Of a DNA stretch of 35,264 bases, positions 31,966 through 35,264 are shown one piece after another. The stretch's first letter is position 1, and every line of letters starts with the position of its first letter. The DNA is from DTQF01 sp038874185. Lineage in GTDB: Archaea > Micrarchaeota > Micrarchaeia > CABMEP01. The notes below the pieces were generated by a model. The model saw only the letters and a list, made by a program, of their open reading frames with translations. It did not search any database and was not told where the DNA came from. Where the stretch lies: assembly GCA_038874185.1 (NCBI GenBank), contig JAVZCX010000007.1, positions 1 to 35,264 on the forward strand. The letters are read 5' to 3'. The position numbers and the translations under genes are program-made.

Positions 31966-33354
31966 ATGCAATTAGATAGTATTTGTAAAAATGAATCCTG
32001 TAAATTGGCAGGAATTGTAATAATCTCGTTTCTCATATTCTTTCTTATAGTGACTAGTGATATTTCCGCTTTCCTTAAAGGAATACTGTCAATAGCCATT
32101 CTATTGATAGCGGGAATCTTAATAAGAAAGATAACAGGAGCAGACGGTTGGAGTGGTTTTTTAATGCTTAAAATCAAAGAAGGATTAGATTTTATTAGAT
32201 GGTCAAATAGATTTTTTGGAAAATGGATGGATGGAATAGCCGATTTTGGTCTTGTGTTTGGGTTTGGCCTTATAAGTACAAAAATTTTCAAACATGTAAA
32301 AATGAATACAATAATTCTTGGATTGATAACACTGGCTGTTTTTTCTTTATTCATCTCCCCATTCATAACTGTAATTGCTTTGTCTGTGATAGATCTGCCT
32401 CAAACCGAGATACCCGATTCAAGTTCAAGCCAATTTTCAATTCTTTCAATTCTTTCTTTTGCAGTTCTTTTGATTTTGGGATTTGCTGGTTTTGTTGCAT
32501 TAGGCCTGATTGCAAAGGCTGCATCTGTGATCTACTCGATTATATCGTTTCTTTTAGGTATTGCACCAAAAATTGATTCTTCTCCAGGAGTTTCATTCAT
32601 TATTCCAGGAATAACCATTCCTCTTTTCGAAGGCATAATCGCGCTTCTTGCATTGCTTGTTATACATGAAGGGGCGCACGGCATAGAGGCAATCCGTTCA
32701 AAAGTAAGGTTGAAATCATCGGGACTTCTCCTTTTTGGTTTTATACCTGTGGGTGCATTTGTTGACATTGATGACAACCAGCTTTCAAAGAGACAAACAA
32801 AACAAAAGTTGAGGGTTGCAGCTGCAGGAGCTGCATCAAATATAGTTGCAACGATCATTTTCTTCATCCCCACCATATTGCTGTTATTTTCATTGCCCAC
32901 TTTTTATTCAAACCATGTTACCGTAATAGGAGTAAGTAAGAACGTTACAGATTTATCAGTTGGGACTGAGATTTATTCAATAAACGGAATTCAAATCAAT
33001 TCCCTTAGTGATTTTAATAGTGTAAAGAAAACATTCATGCCCAATTCAACTGTAAGATTAGAAACCAATAATGGAATAATTAATGTAAAAACAGATGAAA
33101 AGGGCGCTATTGGCATTTTAGTTTCACCAACAATAAAGTCTGAGTACTGGTGGATAAAATCAATTTATCTAATCTTTGCTCTTTTGACAGTATTGAATTT
33201 CTTTGTGGGGGTAATCAATCTTTTGCCAGTTCAGGCTTTTGATGGCCATAGAATTCTTCAGGATTCTATAAAAGATAAAAAAGTGGTTGATTTAATAGCT
33301 TATATTGTTCTATTTGCACTCATAATGAATTTAGTTCCCTGGATATGGTCCTGA
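31966..33354 (+). CDS. Site-2 protease family zinc metalloprotease (M50) with PDZ-like domain
   Basis: These intramembrane proteases cut transmembrane segments of regulators or signal peptides. The 462-residue protein has about four N-terminal hydrophobic helices, then the zinc site HEGAH (His234, Glu235, His238). It continues with the AAAGAASNIVATIIFF helix, a PDZ-like domain (VTVIGVSKNVTDLSVGTEIYSINGIQINSL), and a C-terminal helix with NLLPVQAFDGHR carrying the third ligand Asp. The order His-Glu...PDZ...DG matches the M50B group. No substrate gene is evident nearby. The TATA-like region upstream is shared with divergent MBF1. Confidence 0.93.
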   Translation: MQLDSICKNESCKLAGIVIISFLIFFLIVTSDISAFLKGILSIAILLIAGILIRKITGADGWSGFLMLKIKEGLDFIRWSNRFFGKWMDGIADFGLVFGFGLISTKIFKHVKMNTIILGLITLAVFSLFISPFITVIALSVIDLPQTEIPDSSSSQFSILSILSFAVLLILGFAGFVALGLIAKAASVIYSIISFLLGIAPKIDSSPGVSFIIPGITIPLFEGIIALLALLVIHEGAHGIEAIRSKVRLKSSGLLLFGFIPVGAFVDIDDNQLSKRQTKQKLRVAAAGAASNIVATIIFFIPTILLLFSLPTFYSNHVTVIGVSKNVTDLSVGTEIYSINGIQINSLSDFNSVKKTFMPNSTVRLETNNGIINVKTDEKGAIGILVSPTIKSEYWWIKSIYLIFALLTVLNFFVGVINLLPVQAFDGHRILQDSIKDKKVVDLIAYIVLFALIMNLVPWIWS

Positions 33355-33465
33355 TATTTTTACTCCGTCTCAGATAGAAAAATATATAAAGATAGAATGC
33401 GTTAACTTTTATTGCCTTTTGCATGTCAATGCAATCTGGCAAATGTTTCTCAAAGGGGGATAAAG

Positions 33466-34344
33466 ATGAAAAGCATGAAGATTAAAACAGAATCCAATCC
33501 GAGCACACATCTTAAGAAAGGCGAATTTGCAGACAAATTAGAAACTAATGAAATTCTAAAGAAAAAATCATCTGATGAAATCAATAAGAAAAGAGTGCAA
33601 TTCAATAATCTTCTAGATGAATTTATCAAAAAGAAATCCATTGGTCAAATAATATCTTTGGTTGAAAAGGCAAGCGAAGATGAACATCCGATAAGGGATA
33701 AAGAATTCTATGCAAAGGCGGTTTCATATGTAAGAACGCTTTCGCCATTCTATTATTATCCGCAGATGGAGTCTATAGGCCTATCTACAGCAATTGCTTG
33801 CGTAAGGGATGAAGATATTTATTATTCAATAATCGATTATCTTCTTAAACCAATGGCGCAAGAATCTTCCTTAGGTGACTCCTTATTAAAAAAGGAAAAT
33901 CTTGACAGCGCATGCAGGGTTTTGGCAAGCATAGCAATCTCCAATGAAAAACTGGAGAAGGAGAATAATTCAGTTATTTCTGTGCCGAGCGCCTTCGTGC
34001 TTGCCATAGACAGGCTCCTTGAGTTCGAAATCGAGAAGGAAAGAAGGGTTGAGGAGAAGGCGGACCGGCTCGTTGAAGTTTACGAGCAGGCGCTTGCTGC
34101 AAAGATCGATTCAGACACAGGAAGAGAGCTCTACGAGAAGGTATTCAATTACATAATGGACAATGAAAAGCTGAGCCTTGACTACAAGATGAAGACCATC
34201 TTCGAGATCACTAGGAGGGCGATAAAGCACCCGGGACTTTCCCATACCAAGTTGTTCATGAAGACAATCGAATTTTACAAAGAGAATAAGGTACCTAATA
34301 TCTCAAGGGCCCTGATACAGCTTCTCTTTACGAACAAGAAGTAA
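33466..34344 (+). CDS. Helical protein of unknown function with GC-rich 3' part
   Basis: The ATG at 33466 is preferred: GGGGGAT lies just upstream. A TTG at 33412, which sits at leaderless distance from a TATA-like box (33378-33391), would add 18 residues. The 292-residue protein is largely helical with no recognised motif: a Lys/Ser-rich start, a middle with repeated helix pairs (FYAKAVSYVRTLSPFYYYP, ISNEKLEKEN), and a C-terminal third rich in Glu/Arg (ERRVEEKADRLVEVYEQALAA). From about 33981 to 34260 the base composition rises to roughly half G+C, against about a quarter in the sampled start of the gene. It may be a solenoid scaffold, but that is a guess. Confidence 0.65.
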   Translation: MKSMKIKTESNPSTHLKKGEFADKLETNEILKKKSSDEINKKRVQFNNLLDEFIKKKSIGQIISLVEKASEDEHPIRDKEFYAKAVSYVRTLSPFYYYPQMESIGLSTAIACVRDEDIYYSIIDYLLKPMAQESSLGDSLLKKENLDSACRVLASIAISNEKLEKENNSVISVPSAFVLAIDRLLEFEIEKERRVEEKADRLVEVYEQALAAKIDSDTGRELYEKVFNYIMDNEKLSLDYKMKTIFEITRRAIKHPGLSHTKLFMKTIEFYKENKVPNISRALIQLLFTNKK

Positions 34345-34391
34345 TTCATTTTTTATTCCTTTCTTTATTTTTACACCTTTCTTTCTTTTTA
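34345..34391 (+). terminator. T-rich region after the helical protein gene
   Basis: Successive T-runs (CATTTTTTATT, CTTTATTTTTAC, TTTCTTTTTAAAT) suit archaeal T-tract termination. The last part may also act as a TATA-like element for the next gene. Confidence 0.35.
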
Positions 34392-34426
34392 AATCTGATT
34401 CTCAGTGTTAGCTGCACCTTAAACGT

Positions 34427-34816
34427 ATGATTTATGAAAGTTGCTTAACAATTATTATTATGGCATTAAATTTATTCAATTATTTATTCTATTTCGTTGT
34501 AGGTGGGTTAGTAGTATCAATAGTTGTGTTTCTTGAAGAATCAGGCTACACCCTGCTTTCAAGGATTGCACTGCTGTTTCCAATCATCACTTGGGTCAGC
34601 TATCTTTTCATAGGAAATTTCGGAACTCCGCAGCAGGTTGCGGATTCTGCAAAGTTTGTTCTTTTCGGAACTATAGTTGCCTGGATACCATACATGTTAT
34701 CTATAATTTACTTATCACCAAGGCTTGGGGTAGATCATGCCATATTGGTTGCATTGATTGTGTTTATAGCAATCGCTTCAATTTATTCCTATGTGTACTA
34801 TAATGTTAAAATTTAA
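34427..34816 (+). CDS. Small four-helix membrane protein, DUF3147/GlpM-like
   Basis: This 129-residue protein is almost entirely hydrophobic. About four transmembrane helices can be drawn, at about 17-34, 44-60, 73-95 and 103-122, separated by short loops (EESGYT, GTPQQVADS, SPRLGVDH). The pattern recalls small DUF3147/GlpM-type membrane proteins, but similarity is weak. An in-frame ATG at 34460 (MALNLFNYLF) is an alternative start that would trim 11 residues. The RNase HII gene starts eight bases after its stop with GTGAT upstream, so the two are probably co-transcribed. Confidence 0.6.
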   Translation: MIYESCLTIIIMALNLFNYLFYFVVGGLVVSIVVFLEESGYTLLSRIALLFPIITWVSYLFIGNFGTPQQVADSAKFVLFGTIVAWIPYMLSIIYLSPRLGVDHAILVALIVFIAIASIYSYVYYNVKI

Positions 34817-34824
34817 GTGATTTC

Positions 34825-35264
34825 ATGAAGAGCACCCATCTCAAACTGAATGGAGCTGTTATAGGCGGAGTGGACGAGGCTGGAAGAGGCGCAGTGTTAG
34901 GCCCACTTGTATTGTGTGTTGCAATAGCAGAGAAGGAAAAAGAACAATTTCTTAGATATATAGGTGTTAAGGATTCAAAGATGCTTTCTCCTGAAAAAAG
35001 AGAAGAGCTTGCAGAAGAAATAAAGGAGATTTGCCACCTTCACATTCAAAAAATAACTGCCAATAGTATAAATGAATTTATGAAGAAAGGAGTGAGCTTA
35101 AATGAAGTAGAGGCTATGTTTATATCTAAGGCATTGCAGGAGATAGAACCCGACATAGCTGAAAAGATAGAAAAGATATACATAGACGCTCCGGATCCAG
35201 ATGCAGTACGATTTACCCACAGAATAAAGTCAAACCTTCCAATTGATTTAGCAGTTGCTTCTAA
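34825..35264 (+). CDS. rnhB: Ribonuclease HII (partial, runs off the window)
   Basis: The enzyme cuts the RNA strand of RNA/DNA hybrids and removes single ribonucleotides from DNA. The frame from ATG 34825 is open for 146 codons to the window end. It opens with VIGGVDEAGRGAVLGPLVL, the RNase HII signature with the first catalytic Asp-Glu. KDSKMLSPEKREEL follows, then IYIDAPDPDAVRF with the third acidic residue. The C-terminal quarter or so is missing. GTGATTTC precedes the start, as at other internal genes here. Confidence 0.95.
   Translation, partial: MKSTHLKLNGAVIGGVDEAGRGAVLGPLVLCVAIAEKEKEQFLRYIGVKDSKMLSPEKREELAEEIKEICHLHIQKITANSINEFMKKGVSLNEVEAMFISKALQEIEPDIAEKIEKIYIDAPDPDAVRFTHRIKSNLPIDLAVAS

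Overview
The window is AT-rich, by eye about one third G+C, and archaeal. Supporting genes are a KEOPS pair (Kae1, Bud32), fibrillarin, FEN-1 with a PCNA-binding tail, MBF1, an archaeal-type TyrRS, an archaeal-type S-adenosylmethionine synthetase and an eL41-like ribosomal peptide. Every tRNA gene seen carries an intron with a bulge-helix-bulge splice motif. Many genes that seem to start transcripts have a TATA-like box about 24-28 nt before the start codon, so they look leaderless. Several downstream genes have a GGTGA(T)-type ribosome binding site instead. A bacterial-type ThrRS, a PHP-PolX and a Kazal-like protein, together with compact gene packing, would fit a DPANN-like lineage, but I cannot place the organism firmly.

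Layout. 1-2018: partial PAS-like gene, intron-containing tRNA-His, TyrRS, eL41 and a small basic protein. 2060-7190: E1-like ThiF/MoeB protein, endonuclease IV, a NifS-like protein that has lost its PLP lysine, and B12-dependent ribonucleotide reductase. 7242-9653 (minus): Bud32 translationally coupled to a diadenylate cyclase, then Kae1. 9698-9791: a box C/D sRNA. 9839-12057: Na/Pi cotransporter with PhoU-like tail, and a corrinoid adenosyltransferase that could supply the reductase cofactor. 12151-14162: Cys-rich HTH regulator, NifS and IscU, preceded by a near-perfect palindrome. 14360-18448: coiled-coil membrane protein, tRNA-Arg with a non-canonical intron, a short protein, fibrillarin, two thioredoxin-fold proteins lacking a normal CxxC (one interrupted by 286 N), tRNA-Tyr, tRNA-Asp with a D-loop intron, and a Kazal-like protein. 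18488-23179: PolX, ThrRS and a membrane protein. 23258-27698: a TPR-AAA ATPase whose Walker A motif is split by a 488-residue intein, then MAT. 27767-30367: a kinase-like / helical-repeat / two-small-ORF operon of unknown role. 30377-35264: FEN-1, MBF1, site-2 protease, a helical protein with a GC-rich 3' part, a small membrane protein and a partial RNase HII.

Strongest leads: the intein in the AAA P-loop; two tRNA introns at non-canonical positions with definable BHB motifs; the PLP-less NifS paralogue beside an intact nifS-iscU operon; the cyclase-Bud32 coupling; the palindrome before the Cys-rich regulator; the kinase/helical-repeat operon; and the abrupt GC shift inside one gene. No CRISPR array, IS element or rRNA was seen. 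Apart from the N run there is no stretch over 300 bases without a gene.
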